Source: Streptococcus mitis (lineage in GTDB: Bacteria; Bacillota; Bacilli; Lactobacillales; Streptococcaceae). Taken from it: DNA of 64,000 nt. The notes beneath the pieces were generated by a model, which did not search any database, had not been told where the DNA came from, and saw only the letters and a list, made by a program, of their open reading frames with translations. Shown piece after piece: positions 9,489 through 18,323 of the stretch (within the stretch, counting starts at the first letter, position 1; each line of letters opens with the position of its first letter). The stretch is taken from the NCBI RefSeq assembly GCF_013305725.1, contig NZ_CP047883.1, forward strand, positions 2,022,959 to 2,086,958. The letters run 5' to 3'. Made by a program: the position numbers and the translations under genes.

Positions 9489-10258
9489 TTCAGTCGATAG
9501 GTTTTTCTTGGTTTCTTTTTAGGTACTCGTTTGAGCCCGACCTCTTCTACGTACTCGCCATATTTTACGAGAAAGTTATTGCTGACGATTGGACGACCGG
9601 GGTTGATGAGATTGACCAGTTCAGTCCCTTCGTAGACAGTGAACTCCTCCTCTAGCAGATAGAGGAAGGTTGGGTTCCAGTCGAGACGGCCTTGGATTCG
9701 TTTGATGGATTCTTGGATAATGGCATAATGGTCAAAAGCGAAGGCTTGCTCCTCCAACTCTACTCCCTCTAAGAAGCACTTGCCCGTCTGAAAATCGACA
9801 TCTACAAAAACCACATCCTTGGCATCGTCTCCTGCTTGAACAAGTTCTAATGCACGACTAGGCAAATAAACCAAGTGGGCAATGGTCACTGTCCAGCCCC
9901 GTGGGTCACGGCCGGGGGTCGATACGGTCATCAATTGCTCGATTTTTTCCAAAGGAAGATCGAGATTAACTTCTTCTCTCACCTCACGCTGACAGGCATG
10001 CGCAGCATCTTCGCCCTTGTCCATAAATCCTCCAACTAAGGCCAAACAATTTTGATATGGATGAGCCTTGCGACGAATTAATAAGAGCTTGATCTTTCCT
10101 TCGACAAAGCAGTAGGCTACCATATCCACCGTCACACTTGGTTTTTCGTATTGAGGAAGTTCCTGCTTGTAGTACCAATCCAAAAACTCCTCCTGACTGG
10201 CATGAATTTCAAAATATTCTTTTTCCGTCATCCCTGCTGGAATCATCGTGTCCGTCAT
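9485..10258 (-). CDS. Nudix-domain protein with C-terminal winged helix, NrtR-like
   Basis: The 257-residue protein has an N-terminal Nudix fold with the box starting at G77 (G77-x5-E83-x7-R91-E92-V-R-E95-E96-V-N98-L). The final glycine of the motif is replaced by N98. Residues about 160-230 look like the winged-helix domain found in NrtR regulators, which sense ADP-ribose or related NAD products and repress NAD genes. It is the last gene of nadR-pnuC, separated from pnuC by one base, so an autoregulatory role in NAD supply is likely. A purely catalytic Nudix hydrolase (ADP-ribose or NADH type) is the alternative. Confidence 0.82.
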   Translation of the reverse strand: MTDTMIPAGMTEKEYFEIHASQEEFLDWYYKQELPQYEKPSVTVDMVAYCFVEGKIKLLLIRRKAHPYQNCLALVGGFMDKGEDAAHACQREVREEVNLDLPLEKIEQLMTVSTPGRDPRGWTVTIAHLVYLPSRALELVQAGDDAKDVVFVDVDFQTGKCFLEGVELEEQAFAFDHYAIIQESIKRIQGRLDWNPTFLYLLEEEFTVYEGTELVNLINPGRPIVSNNFLVKYGEYVEEVGLKRVPKKKPRKTYRLK

Positions 10259-10259
10259 T

Positions 10260-11039
10260 TTATGCCTCCTTACGAACTGCCTTGGTCCATTGGTACCAAC
10301 CTACTAGACTATTGAGTGTGTAAACCCAGTACATCCCTTGAATATGGATATTTTCACCCCACCAGAGGTAGATACTAAAGAGATTGGTTGCAATCCAGAA
10401 AATCCATTGCTCACGATAGAGACGTGTCATCAAGAGCTGGCCGACACCATTGGTCGCATCGGTAACACTATCACGGAAAGGGCGAGCACTATGGATACTT
10501 TGGTAAGCTAAGCCCATACTAATCCAGATGATAGCAGTTAAGGCTAAGTACTTGAGCCAGTCAAAAACAGATAATTTCTTAGCTTCAAAGTGGGATTCTT
10601 CTGCTTTTTCTTGGTCATTGATACGATTTGATAACCAAGCATAGAGACCAATCGGCTGCATGACAAAGAAGTAAACGGTCGTCAAAACTTCGCCATAAAA
10701 AGTCGCATTCATAGCCAAAATCAAATAGATAGCAGAGTTAATGGCCCCAAAGAGATAATTGCTTGCACGCCCTTCTGCTACCAAGATAACACAGACAATC
10801 CCAGTCCAAGATGCAAACAAGCTCATCCAGTCATGACTTTCTGTATTTTGCGTGAATTCCAAGATCAAGGGAACACTTGACAGGACAATAAGATACAACC
10901 ACTGGAAGAGGCTACGGCCGACAAAGAGATCTTTCCAGAGCAGGTTCATGATTCCTGCAAAACCGATCTTGCGGGCTTCCGCATGGACATTTTTAAAGTT
11001 TTCGATAAATTGTGTGATTTTTTTAGTTAGTTTTTTCAT
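10260..11039 (-). CDS. pnuC: Nicotinamide riboside transporter PnuC
   Basis: A membrane protein that brings nicotinamide riboside into the cell, where NadR phosphorylates it. The 259-residue sequence has a polar N-terminus of about 40 residues and then seven or so hydrophobic helices, with the family motifs W-x-x-x-N (WIATNLFSIYLWW) near the end and NYLFGAINSAIYL in the middle. It lies 9 bp after nadR and directly before the Nudix regulator. The operon logic (uptake, kinase/adenylyltransferase, regulator) supports the assignment. Confidence 0.92.
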   Translation of the reverse strand: MKKLTKKITQFIENFKNVHAEARKIGFAGIMNLLWKDLFVGRSLFQWLYLIVLSSVPLILEFTQNTESHDWMSLFASWTGIVCVILVAEGRASNYLFGAINSAIYLILAMNATFYGEVLTTVYFFVMQPIGLYAWLSNRINDQEKAEESHFEAKKLSVFDWLKYLALTAIIWISMGLAYQSIHSARPFRDSVTDATNGVGQLLMTRLYREQWIFWIATNLFSIYLWWGENIHIQGMYWVYTLNSLVGWYQWTKAVRKEA

Positions 11040-11048
11040 ATTTTTCTC

Positions 11049-12107
11049 CTAATCTGCTTGGTAAATGGCATCAATAGCCACTTTTGCTGCCTCATAATTT
11101 CCTAGATAATCTTCTGCTAGATAAACTAGTGGAATGTTTGCTAAGTAGTCCTCCCTAATCTGGTCCAAATGCTGGGAAAAACTATGACGAATATGGTCTT
11201 CTGCCATGGTCATATCTCTAAACCCATCATTGACATAGGAGCCGACAGGTTGCACAAAGAGAATCAAGTCCCATTTTTCCTTAGCCAAGATAGAGACAAA
11301 GAGATTGTCAAAGGTTTCTCCTGATAAGTCCCCTTGGTCCTCGGTCTCCATGTAATAATCATAGTAGCCCTTGGTTACTAAGGAGTTGGTGTCTGCTATC
11401 ACCAATCCCCTATTGGCATTACTGTCGATTAACTTAGAGGTTTGATCATACTGCCCCAAAAGGAGATAATAATAATCCTTTGGAGTCAATTCATCGTCGC
11501 GGACATTGTTTTTAATCTGGTACTCACGTGCGTATTCCAGGCTGACTGGCGCATCGTAATACCTTGCCAAATCCTTGGCCAGAGTGGTCTTCCCATTGCT
11601 GGCACTTCCCATAATCAGCACCTTCTTTGTAAACTGACGACGGAAGGGTTGAGCGATATATTTCCAATATTTGCTTGGATTTTCTCGAATCATAGTCGCT
11701 GAGATACCAAACTTTCTTTCTTTCAAGACAGTCTCAAAGCCATGATTTGATAATTCTTGCTGGTAGTCTGCTTCTCCCACAAAGAAAATTAGTTCTTGCT
11801 GGGTTTCATCATAGGAAATCTCCGCAAACATCTGATTCAACCACTCCTGCCAGCCCATAGGGTAACGGGGAAGATTAGTCTCATCCAACTTGCAAACGGA
11901 GGTCAACTCGTCATCACGAAAGGCCTCTCGGATATAGCGGAATCTTTTTTGAAGCGTTAAGCCTACCTGTTCCCCTCTGTCGCCCTCATAACCTGAAACG
12001 ACAACCCAGACCTGGTCACACTGCCGTTTGGCTCGCTGGATTAGATCGATATGTCCTTGATGAAGCGGAGCAAAGGTTCCAAATACCACTGCTGTTTTCT
12101 TTTTCAT
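11049..12107 (-). CDS. nadR: Bifunctional NadR: NMN adenylyltransferase and nicotinamide riboside kinase
   Basis: Converts nicotinamide riboside to NMN and then to NAD. The 352-residue protein starts with the nucleotidyltransferase motif GTFAPLHQGH (residues 10-19) and ISATMIRENP near 135-145. The C-terminal kinase has the P-loop GSASNGKTT (167-175). Enterobacterial NadR also carries an N-terminal repressor helix-turn-helix; that domain is absent here, so regulation must come from another protein, plausibly the Nudix-winged-helix gene at the end of the operon. Start at 12107 follows the usual MKKKTAVVFG beginning. Confidence 0.93.
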   Translation of the reverse strand: MKKKTAVVFGTFAPLHQGHIDLIQRAKRQCDQVWVVVSGYEGDRGEQVGLTLQKRFRYIREAFRDDELTSVCKLDETNLPRYPMGWQEWLNQMFAEISYDETQQELIFFVGEADYQQELSNHGFETVLKERKFGISATMIRENPSKYWKYIAQPFRRQFTKKVLIMGSASNGKTTLAKDLARYYDAPVSLEYAREYQIKNNVRDDELTPKDYYYLLLGQYDQTSKLIDSNANRGLVIADTNSLVTKGYYDYYMETEDQGDLSGETFDNLFVSILAKEKWDLILFVQPVGSYVNDGFRDMTMAEDHIRHSFSQHLDQIREDYLANIPLVYLAEDYLGNYEAAKVAIDAIYQAD

Positions 12108-12157
12108 AAACGCATTACCTTTTTATGATTTTTGATATTTTTATTATCTATGTTTTT

Positions 12158-12185
12158 ATTATAAACTATATTTTTGTTTTGTCAA
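12158..12185 (-). promoter_or_regulatory. Promoter of the nadR-pnuC-Nudix operon
   Basis: On the minus strand TTGACA (12185-12180), a 16-base spacer and TATAAT (12163-12158). A ten-base direct repeat, TTTTTATTAT on the plus strand at 12138-12147 and 12153-12162, covers the -10 and the start region and could be part of an operator. Confidence 0.65.
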
Positions 12186-12216
12186 TAGTTTTTTATTGTT
12201 TTTTATAAAAAAGTAG

Positions 12217-12253
12217 CGAAAAAGAGAACCAAGATTGCTCTTGATTCTCCATT
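12217..12253 (-). terminator. Terminator after clpC
   Basis: On the minus strand GAGAATCAAGA pairs with TCTTGGTTCTC around the loop GCAA, followed by TTTTT. It begins right after the clpC stop codon. Confidence 0.85.
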
Positions 12254-12254
12254 T

Positions 12255-14687
12255 TTATGCAATATCAAATTTTAACTGGCCTGCTTTAACACCAATCTTA
12301 AGTGTGCTGCCTGCCTCTAATTCTCCCTTGAGAAGAAGTTCTGCCAACTTGTCTTCCACTTCTGTTTGCAGGGTTCTGCGAAGTGGACGAGCTCCCATCT
12401 CTGGGTCATATCCTTGATTGGCCAACAATTTCAGTGCGGAAGCTTGTAATTTCAAGTCAATACCTTTTTCAGCCAAACTTGCCACTAAAGGTTTAACCAT
12501 AATTTTCACCACTTCCTGCATATGGTCGCTAGACAGGCTATGGAAGACCACCTTTTCATCAATACGGTTGATAAACTCCGGCCTATAAGCTTTTTTCAGC
12601 TCTTCAAACATGCGTTTTTCCATATTTTCCTGGTCAAAACGAATGTCCTTAGCTCCAAATCCGACAGTCTTGTCATCACGAAGGGCTGTCGCACCAAGGT
12701 TTGACGTCATGATAATAATGGTATTTGAAAAGTCAACCTTGCGCCCCTTGCTATCTGTTAAGACCCCATCATCCAAGACCTGCAAGAGAACATTAAAGAT
12801 GTCTGGGTGGGCCTTCTCTACCTCGTCAAAGAGGAGAACAGAGTATGGTTTGTTGCGAACTTTCTCGGTCAACTCCCCACCTTCTTCATAACCCACATAA
12901 CCCGGAGGAGCTCCGTTGAGACGGCTGGCTGCGAATTTCTCCATATACTCACTCATATCAAAGCGGATAAGAGCTGATTCGTCGTCAAAAAGAACTTCTG
13001 CCAGAGCCTTGGCCAATTCGGTCTTACCGACACCTGTAGGCCCTAGGAACATAAAGGAACCAATCGGACGCTTGTGACTGCGAATCCCTGACTGGTTGCG
13101 GCGAATGGCACGGCTAATGCTTGAAACTGCTTGATCTTGACCGATGACACGTTTGTGCAATTCAGCTTCCAGATTCAGATATTTTTTAGCATCAGTCTGG
13201 GTCAGTTTTTGGACTGGAATACCTGACAAGCGACTCAAGGTAGTCAAAATATCAGACTCTGTCACCAAGTCTTTATAGACAGGCACTTCCTCTTCTTTTG
13301 CGATTAGCTGGGCTGCCTGTTTCCACTTGCCATCCATCAAGGCCTTGTCAGCTGGACTTAAGCCAGAATCATCTGCTGTTACATGCTTAGCCTTATTTTG
13401 CACTGTTGCTGCTGCTTCATCTAAGAGGTCAATAGCAGAATCTGGCAAGTGACGGCTAGTCAAGTAACGATGGGCCATCTTGACAGCTGTTTCAACCGCT
13501 TCATCTGTGATTTGCACACGGTGATGTTTCTCATAAGTCACCTTCAAACCTTGCAAAATGACCATACTGTCGGCCACACTTGGCTCTTCGATCGTCACTT
13601 TGGCGAATCGACGAGAAAGGGCCGCATCTTTTTCGATGTGTTTTTGGTATTCTTCCTGAGTGGTCGCACCAACCGTTCTCAAAGTTCCACGCGCCAAGGC
13701 TGGTTTCAAGATATTGGCCGCATCCAGAGTCGAATCAATTCCACTCCCAGAACCCATGATGGTATGAAGTTCATCGATAAAGAGGATGACTTGCCCATCT
13801 TCCTCAATATCCTTGATGATATTGTTCATGCGTTCTTCAAAGTCACCACGGAAACGTGTCCCTGCAACGACATTCATCAAATCCAGCTCTAACACGCGCA
13901 TCTTAGCCATTTCCACAGGTACATCCCCACTAGCAATTCGCTGGGCAAGACCAAGCGCCAGAGCAGTTTTCCCGACACCAGCATCTCCAACCAAGACAGG
14001 ATTATTCTTTGTCTTCCGACTCAATATTTGAATCATACGCGAGATTTCCTTGTCCCGACCGATGACTGGTTCTAACTTGCCAGAACGCGCTTGCTCTGTC
14101 AAATCATGCGTATAGTCCTCGAGACCACCGCTCGGAGTCTGCGGCATGCCCATCATATTGGCCATAGAATTTTGCTTGTCAGCTACTGTACGATGACGTT
14201 GACGTAAAGCCTTGAGGTCTTCACGAGTCCAACCTGCACGTTCTTCTAAATTTCGACGAAGGGCAGCAATCTTGACCTGATCTTTCTTGTCTTCATAAGA
14301 AAAACCAGCCCTCTCCAAGATACGAGTCGCCAAGGCATTGCCATCATGCAAAATCGCATAAAGGAGGTGCTCTGTCCCTAGCACCTTAGCATGGACCACT
14401 GACGCTACATACTCTGCTTCGTCAAAAAGAACCTGCAAACGATGGGAAAACGGCAATTCCGTAAAAGTTTCATCCTGGCTATAGTCTGTTTCAGTCAGTT
14501 CCAAAGCCACCTCTTCTAAACGGTCCATCTCATATGGATAATCATTTAAAGTCGCCCCTGCCACACTATAACTGTGATTGGACATGGCAATCAACAAATG
14601 CCAAGACTCTAGATAACGAGCTCCAAAATGGCCAGCAACCATGTAGGCACTTTCGATACATTCATTCAACGCTTTTGAATAGTTCAT
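12255..14687 (-). CDS. clpC: ClpC, AAA+ unfoldase of the Clp protease
   Basis: Unfolds proteins for degradation by ClpP. The 810-residue protein has an N-terminal Clp repeat domain (about 1-145), a first AAA+ module with GDAGVGKTA, a middle coiled region, and a second AAA+ module with GPTGVGKTE, the usual order for ClpC. The ClpP-docking loop is expected in the second module, but I did not locate it exactly. It lies one base after ctsR, forming the ctsR-clpC operon repressed by CtsR at the operator 15172-15190. A terminator follows directly. Confidence 0.96.
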   Translation of the reverse strand: MNYSKALNECIESAYMVAGHFGARYLESWHLLIAMSNHSYSVAGATLNDYPYEMDRLEEVALELTETDYSQDETFTELPFSHRLQVLFDEAEYVASVVHAKVLGTEHLLYAILHDGNALATRILERAGFSYEDKKDQVKIAALRRNLEERAGWTREDLKALRQRHRTVADKQNSMANMMGMPQTPSGGLEDYTHDLTEQARSGKLEPVIGRDKEISRMIQILSRKTKNNPVLVGDAGVGKTALALGLAQRIASGDVPVEMAKMRVLELDLMNVVAGTRFRGDFEERMNNIIKDIEEDGQVILFIDELHTIMGSGSGIDSTLDAANILKPALARGTLRTVGATTQEEYQKHIEKDAALSRRFAKVTIEEPSVADSMVILQGLKVTYEKHHRVQITDEAVETAVKMAHRYLTSRHLPDSAIDLLDEAAATVQNKAKHVTADDSGLSPADKALMDGKWKQAAQLIAKEEEVPVYKDLVTESDILTTLSRLSGIPVQKLTQTDAKKYLNLEAELHKRVIGQDQAVSSISRAIRRNQSGIRSHKRPIGSFMFLGPTGVGKTELAKALAEVLFDDESALIRFDMSEYMEKFAASRLNGAPPGYVGYEEGGELTEKVRNKPYSVLLFDEVEKAHPDIFNVLLQVLDDGVLTDSKGRKVDFSNTIIIMTSNLGATALRDDKTVGFGAKDIRFDQENMEKRMFEELKKAYRPEFINRIDEKVVFHSLSSDHMQEVVKIMVKPLVASLAEKGIDLKLQASALKLLANQGYDPEMGARPLRRTLQTEVEDKLAELLLKGELEAGSTLKIGVKAGQLKFDIA

Positions 14688-14688
14688 C

Positions 14689-15147
14689 TTACTTCCCTTT
14701 TCTATCTACCTCTTGTATGACCTGTCGTAGCATGTTTGCTCGAAGGACTGGTGCTTCTTCTCCTAGAACGCGATCCAAAGCTACTGCTACCAGCAAATTC
14801 ATCTCCTGCTTGCTCATCAATTCCTGCTCAACCAAAAGCTGTAGAATATCCTCATAAATTTCTTGACTGATCCGCTCACCAATTGAGTAAAGCAGCTCCT
14901 TGAGCATTTCATGATGACTAGAAAACTCAATCCGTCCTATACGAATATAGCCTCCGCCACCACGCTTACTTTCAACCAAGTAGCCCCTACTTTCCGTAAA
15001 GCGTGTCTTGATCACATAGTTAATCTGACTGGGAACAACCTGAAAAGTATCTGCCAACTGACTCCGTTGCAACTCCACAATTCCAGATTGATCTAAAATC
15101 GCCTTGATGTAGGCCTCAATATGATCCGATGTATTTTTAAATCTCAT
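14689..15147 (-). CDS. ctsR: CtsR, class III heat-shock repressor
   Basis: Represses clp genes by binding tandem heptads; it loses binding on heating. The 152-residue protein begins MRFKNTSDHIEAYIKAIL, has the winged-helix with the glycine-rich wing RGGGGYIRI (about residues 62-70), and a helical C-terminus. It is the first gene of ctsR-clpC and its own operator lies in the promoter 25-45 bp upstream, so it is autoregulated. Confidence 0.96.
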   Translation of the reverse strand: MRFKNTSDHIEAYIKAILDQSGIVELQRSQLADTFQVVPSQINYVIKTRFTESRGYLVESKRGGGGYIRIGRIEFSSHHEMLKELLYSIGERISQEIYEDILQLLVEQELMSKQEMNLLVAVALDRVLGEEAPVLRANMLRQVIQEVDRKGK

Positions 15148-15171
15148 TACAAACCCACCTCTCTCTTTAAA

Positions 15172-15195
15172 CCTTGACTATCTTTGACTATTATA
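15172..15195 (-). promoter_or_regulatory. CtsR operator and -10 of ctsR-clpC
   Basis: The minus strand carries AGTCAAA-GAT-AGTCAAG (15190-15172), a direct heptad repeat matching the CtsR consensus GGTCAAA-N3-GGTCAAA. It directly follows a TATAAT -10 (15195-15190), so bound repressor would block transcription start. Confidence 0.8.
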
Positions 15196-15212
15196 CCGAA
15201 ATTTTCTCATTT

Positions 15213-15262
15213 TTAAAAGAAAAAGGGCGCTGGTAAAGGATAATCTTCACCAACTCCCTATT
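15213..15262 (-). terminator. Terminator after the thiamine-precursor transporter operon
   Basis: On the minus strand GGGAGTTGGT and ACCAGCGCCC pair with one mismatch, and TTTTTC follows. The hairpin begins just after the stop codon of the ATPase gene. Confidence 0.7.
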
Positions 15263-15265
15263 TTT

Positions 15266-15994
15266 CTACTTATCTAAGCCTAATTCTGCCAAGATTTGAC
15301 GTTTGTAGGCAATTTTTTGAACTTCCTTGTCCTCATCTTCAGACCAATCTAGTTTAATTTCTGAAACAATCTGCCCAGGGCGATTTTTCAAGATATAGAT
15401 ACGGTCGCTGAGATTGAGGGCCTCCTCAATACTATGCGTAATAATCAGGGTCGTCAATTGCAACTGCTTGTGAATCTCCAGATACCAAGCATGGAGTTCC
15501 ATCTTGGTTATCTCATCCAAGGCGCTAAAGGCCTCATCTAAGAGAAAGAGCTTGTGCCCGAAAAGGTAAGTCCGGAGTAAGGCTACACGCTGGCGCATCC
15601 CACCACTGAGTTCATGAGGGTATTTATCTCTTACAGCTGTCAACTGGAAGGTCGCAAGAATTTCATCTGCGCGAGCAATAGCTTCTGCCTTATCCACCTT
15701 TTGAATCAAGAGGGGCAGAATGATATTACCAAGCACCGTCTTGTGCTCCAAGAGCAGATCCTTTTGTAACATATAACTCACGCGCCCCTTGGGATTTTCT
15801 TCACCATCAAGGACAATTCTCCCTGACTGAACTTCTAAAATCCCCGCAATTAAGTTGAAAAGCGTAGTCTTACCAACACCACTTGGGCCTAGGATAGAAA
15901 CCACTTCACCTGAAGTCACTTTCAGATTGATATCCTCTAAAATCCTATCTTGTCCGTAGGCATAACTGACGTGTTCTAGTCTTATTTCTGTCAT
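15266..15994 (-). CDS. ABC transporter ATPase, ThiZ-type (thiamine precursor uptake)
   Basis: The 242-residue nucleotide-binding protein has Walker A GPSGVGKTT (36-44), the signature LSGGMRQRVALLRTYLF, Walker B LFLLDEAFSALDE and the switch histidine in IITHS. It resembles the taurine/nitrate/pyrimidine family of ATPases. It ends the operon behind the TPP riboswitch, after a permease and an NMT1/THI5-like binding protein, so the likely cargo is the thiamine pyrimidine precursor (HMP or a formyl-aminopyrimidine). The stop codon of the binding-protein gene shares its first base position, which indicates coupling. Confidence 0.88.
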   Translation of the reverse strand: MTEIRLEHVSYAYGQDRILEDINLKVTSGEVVSILGPSGVGKTTLFNLIAGILEVQSGRIVLDGEENPKGRVSYMLQKDLLLEHKTVLGNIILPLLIQKVDKAEAIARADEILATFQLTAVRDKYPHELSGGMRQRVALLRTYLFGHKLFLLDEAFSALDEITKMELHAWYLEIHKQLQLTTLIITHSIEEALNLSDRIYILKNRPGQIVSEIKLDWSEDEDKEVQKIAYKRQILAELGLDK

Positions 15995-17001
15995 TATTTC
16001 ACAAATTCGTTGGTGAAGCCTTTGTCTGTCAAGTCTTCTTTAAGGATACCATTTTCTTTATCCCATTTGTAGAAGGCATTCCAGCGAGCTGCATCAAATT
16101 GCCCCCATTTTTCCTTGTCGCTTGCGTATTCTTTTGACAAGTATTTTTGAGATTCGATGACAAAGTCACGTTTTTCCTTGAGTTCAGGTGCATTTTTGAT
16201 GAGGATATCAGCTGCTTCCTCTGGATGCTCCATAGCATATTGGTATCCTTTTTTGATAGCTTGGATGACTTTACGTGCTTCTTCTTTGTTGTCTTTGAGG
16301 TAGTCGTTGTTAGCAATGATGACTGGTGAGTAATAGTCAAATTCTTTAACGTAGTCTTTCAAGTACATAAAGTTAGCATCTACACCTTGAGATTTGGCAA
16401 GGATACCATCCCATCCGTAGTAGATCCATGCAGTATCAAATACTCCATTGGCAATCGGTGTAATTGAGTTTGAGTCGTTATTTGGTACTTTTTCAACCTT
16501 CTCAAAGTCCCCACCTTGTGATTCTACCAAGGTTTTCAACATAGCAAGTTCAGTTGGGTCATTCCAAGTTCCGTATTTCTTACCAACCAAGTCTTTTGGA
16601 CTAGCTACATTGTCAGATTTACGAGAGATGATTCCTGATGTATTGTGTTCTACGATAGCTGCAACGGCAGTAATTCCTGCCCCTTTTTCCAATTTTTTAG
16701 CCATATAGTCTTGGAAATAGACTGCAAATGGTGCCTTACCGTTAATAACCAAGTCAGAAGAACTTTCTTCTGGTGGCAATTTCAAATCAACATCCACCCC
16801 AGCTTCCTTGAAGTAGCCTTTTTCCTTAGCCACATAAAGCCCTGTGTGGTTGGTATTTGGTGTCCAGTCTAGGATAAAGTCAATCTTCTTAAGTTCTGCT
16901 TCTTTGTTGTCCTTGGAAGCAGTTCCTTGACCACAGGCCACAAGCACAACAGCTACAAGAGCTGTTAAAACAGTTAAAAACACTTTCCATGTTTTTTTCA
17001 T
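15994..17001 (-). CDS. Substrate-binding lipoprotein, ThiY/NMT1-like
   Basis: Captures a thiamine pyrimidine precursor outside the membrane. The 335-residue protein starts MKKTWKVFLTVLTALVAVVLVAC, a lipoprotein signal with lipidated Cys23, followed by the family segments KIDFILDWTPNTNHTGLYVAKEKGYF and KYGTWNDPTEL. The start at 17001 follows GAGG and gives the normal signal peptide. A longer frame to 17055 adds 18 residues that do not fit a signal. Substrate is inferred from the family and the TPP riboswitch. Confidence 0.9.
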   Translation of the reverse strand: MKKTWKVFLTVLTALVAVVLVACGQGTASKDNKEAELKKIDFILDWTPNTNHTGLYVAKEKGYFKEAGVDVDLKLPPEESSSDLVINGKAPFAVYFQDYMAKKLEKGAGITAVAAIVEHNTSGIISRKSDNVASPKDLVGKKYGTWNDPTELAMLKTLVESQGGDFEKVEKVPNNDSNSITPIANGVFDTAWIYYGWDGILAKSQGVDANFMYLKDYVKEFDYYSPVIIANNDYLKDNKEEARKVIQAIKKGYQYAMEHPEEAADILIKNAPELKEKRDFVIESQKYLSKEYASDKEKWGQFDAARWNAFYKWDKENGILKEDLTDKGFTNEFVK

Positions 17002-17039
17002 TTTGATTTCCTCTTTTCTTTTTCCGAAACATTCTAATT

Positions 17040-17798
17040 CTACGAACGTTTCCATTTAATAACATATTTCTCGCTGACATCGACCAATTTCATACCAAGA
17101 AGGCTGATAATCGATACCAGAATAATAATAGCGAACATGGTATCATACTGAAACAATTTCTTGGACTGAATCATGTAGACACCTAGTCCTTCAAAGCCTC
17201 CCAACCACTCAGATACTACTGTTGTGATAAAAGCGTAGGAGACACTGACCCTCAGACCTGCATAAAAGTAAGGCAAACTGACTGGGATTTTAAAATGCCA
17301 AAGAATTTGCCAAGGTTTGGCTCGCATCAGACTAAACAAGGTCAGCATATCCTTGTCACAGTGCCTAAAACCGTCCAAGATGCTGACGATGATAGGAAAG
17401 GTTGTCGTCAAGATAATCAAGACAATCTTGGGCAAAATCCCATAACCGAGCCACAAGACCAAGATAGGAGCTATGGCAATAGTCGGAATGGTCTGAACGA
17501 CCACCATCATAGGGTAAATCAGGTCATTGAGCCAAGTCAAACTATCCATGAGCACAGCCATGAGACAGGCAATCAAGACTCCCAAAATTAGACCTAGCAA
17601 AGCCACTCTCAAGGTCGCCCAGCTATGGTGCCAGAGAAATTCTCTATCACGCACAAAAGACTGGAGGATTTCAAGAGGTGTCGGCAGGATAAACTTGGGG
17701 AGAAGTTTAAGAAAACCTGCTAACTGCCAGATTGACAAGACTCCTAGAAAGCCCAATAGACTAATGTGTCGTCTCAGTATACTTTTCAAGTTTCTCAT
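17040..17798 (-). CDS. ABC transporter permease, ThiX-type
   Basis: The 252-residue inner-membrane permease has about six hydrophobic helices and the binding-protein-dependent transport motif (EAA-like loop SLMRAKPWQILWHFKIPVSLP). ATG at 17798 is taken as the start; a TTG at 17801 is in frame just before it. AGGAG lies some 15 bases upstream, a rather long spacing. Its start overlaps the end of the preceding small thiamine-binding gene by 38 bases. It works with the binding protein and ATPase that follow. Confidence 0.88.
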   Translation of the reverse strand: MRNLKSILRRHISLLGFLGVLSIWQLAGFLKLLPKFILPTPLEILQSFVRDREFLWHHSWATLRVALLGLILGVLIACLMAVLMDSLTWLNDLIYPMMVVVQTIPTIAIAPILVLWLGYGILPKIVLIILTTTFPIIVSILDGFRHCDKDMLTLFSLMRAKPWQILWHFKIPVSLPYFYAGLRVSVSYAFITTVVSEWLGGFEGLGVYMIQSKKLFQYDTMFAIIILVSIISLLGMKLVDVSEKYVIKWKRS

Positions 17799-18051
17799 CA
17801 ATACTTAAAATCTCTCCTACATTTATTTTGACATTAGAAAAGACATTATCTGCCTCCTGCCCTGCCACTTCCAGCGCTTCTTTTAGAATGCGCATGAGTT
17901 CATCAAACTCCCCTTCCAAGACCGTTTCAAATGGTGTCACCACCATAGTCACCTCTTGAGCTTGCAGATAAGCAATGACTTGATCGATAACAGCAATCCG
18001 ATCAATCCCCTGTGATAGGGGTAAAATTTGCAAGGCGATGCTTGCTTTCAT
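17761..18051 (-). CDS. MTH1187/YkoF-type thiamine-binding protein
   Basis: A 96-residue cytoplasmic protein beginning MKASIALQILPLSQ, with the ferredoxin-like beta-alpha-beta pattern of the MTH1187 (DUF77) family, members of which bind thiamine-related ligands. The start at 18051 follows GAGGAGG; the longer frame to 18102 overlaps the riboswitch terminator and is not likely. It is the first gene after the TPP riboswitch and precedes the ThiXYZ-like transporter, which supports a thiamine role. Exact function unknown. Confidence 0.82.
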   Translation of the reverse strand: MKASIALQILPLSQGIDRIAVIDQVIAYLQAQEVTMVVTPFETVLEGEFDELMRILKEALEVAGQEADNVFSNVKINVGEILSIDEKLEKYTETTH

Positions 18052-18082
18052 AAGAACCTCCTCTTCTCGTTTTCCTTTGATA

Positions 18083-18116
18083 AAAAGAAAAACCTTTGCC
18101 ATATATGGAAAAGGTC
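18083..18116 (-). terminator. Intrinsic terminator of the TPP riboswitch
   Basis: On the minus strand ACCTTTTCCATATATGGCAAAGGT forms a hairpin (one mismatch) followed by TTTTTCTTTTTA. It lies between the aptamer and the first gene, so it is the expression platform: TPP binding is expected to favour it. Confidence 0.8.
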
Positions 18117-18130
18117 AAGATTAGACTAAG

Positions 18131-18212
<82 letters not shown>

Positions 18213-18227
18213 ATATTATATGGACAT

Positions 18228-18256
18228 ATGATAGCGCAAAACCAAAAAAATGTCAA
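18228..18256 (-). promoter_or_regulatory. Promoter of the TPP-controlled operon
   Basis: On the minus strand TTGACA (18256-18251), a 17-base spacer and TATCAT (18233-18228), ending about 16 bases before the riboswitch aptamer. Confidence 0.8.
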
Positions 18257-18279
18257 GGAAACTGCTTACAGAAAAACAT

Positions 18280-18315
18280 GAAAAAGAGTTTGAAAACAAG
18301 TGCTTCAAACTCTAC
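18280..18315 (-). terminator. Terminator after polA
   Basis: On the minus strand GAGTTTGAA and TTCAAACTC form a perfect stem followed by TTTTTC, a few bases after the polA stop. Confidence 0.85.
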
Positions 18316-18323
18316 ATAACTTT

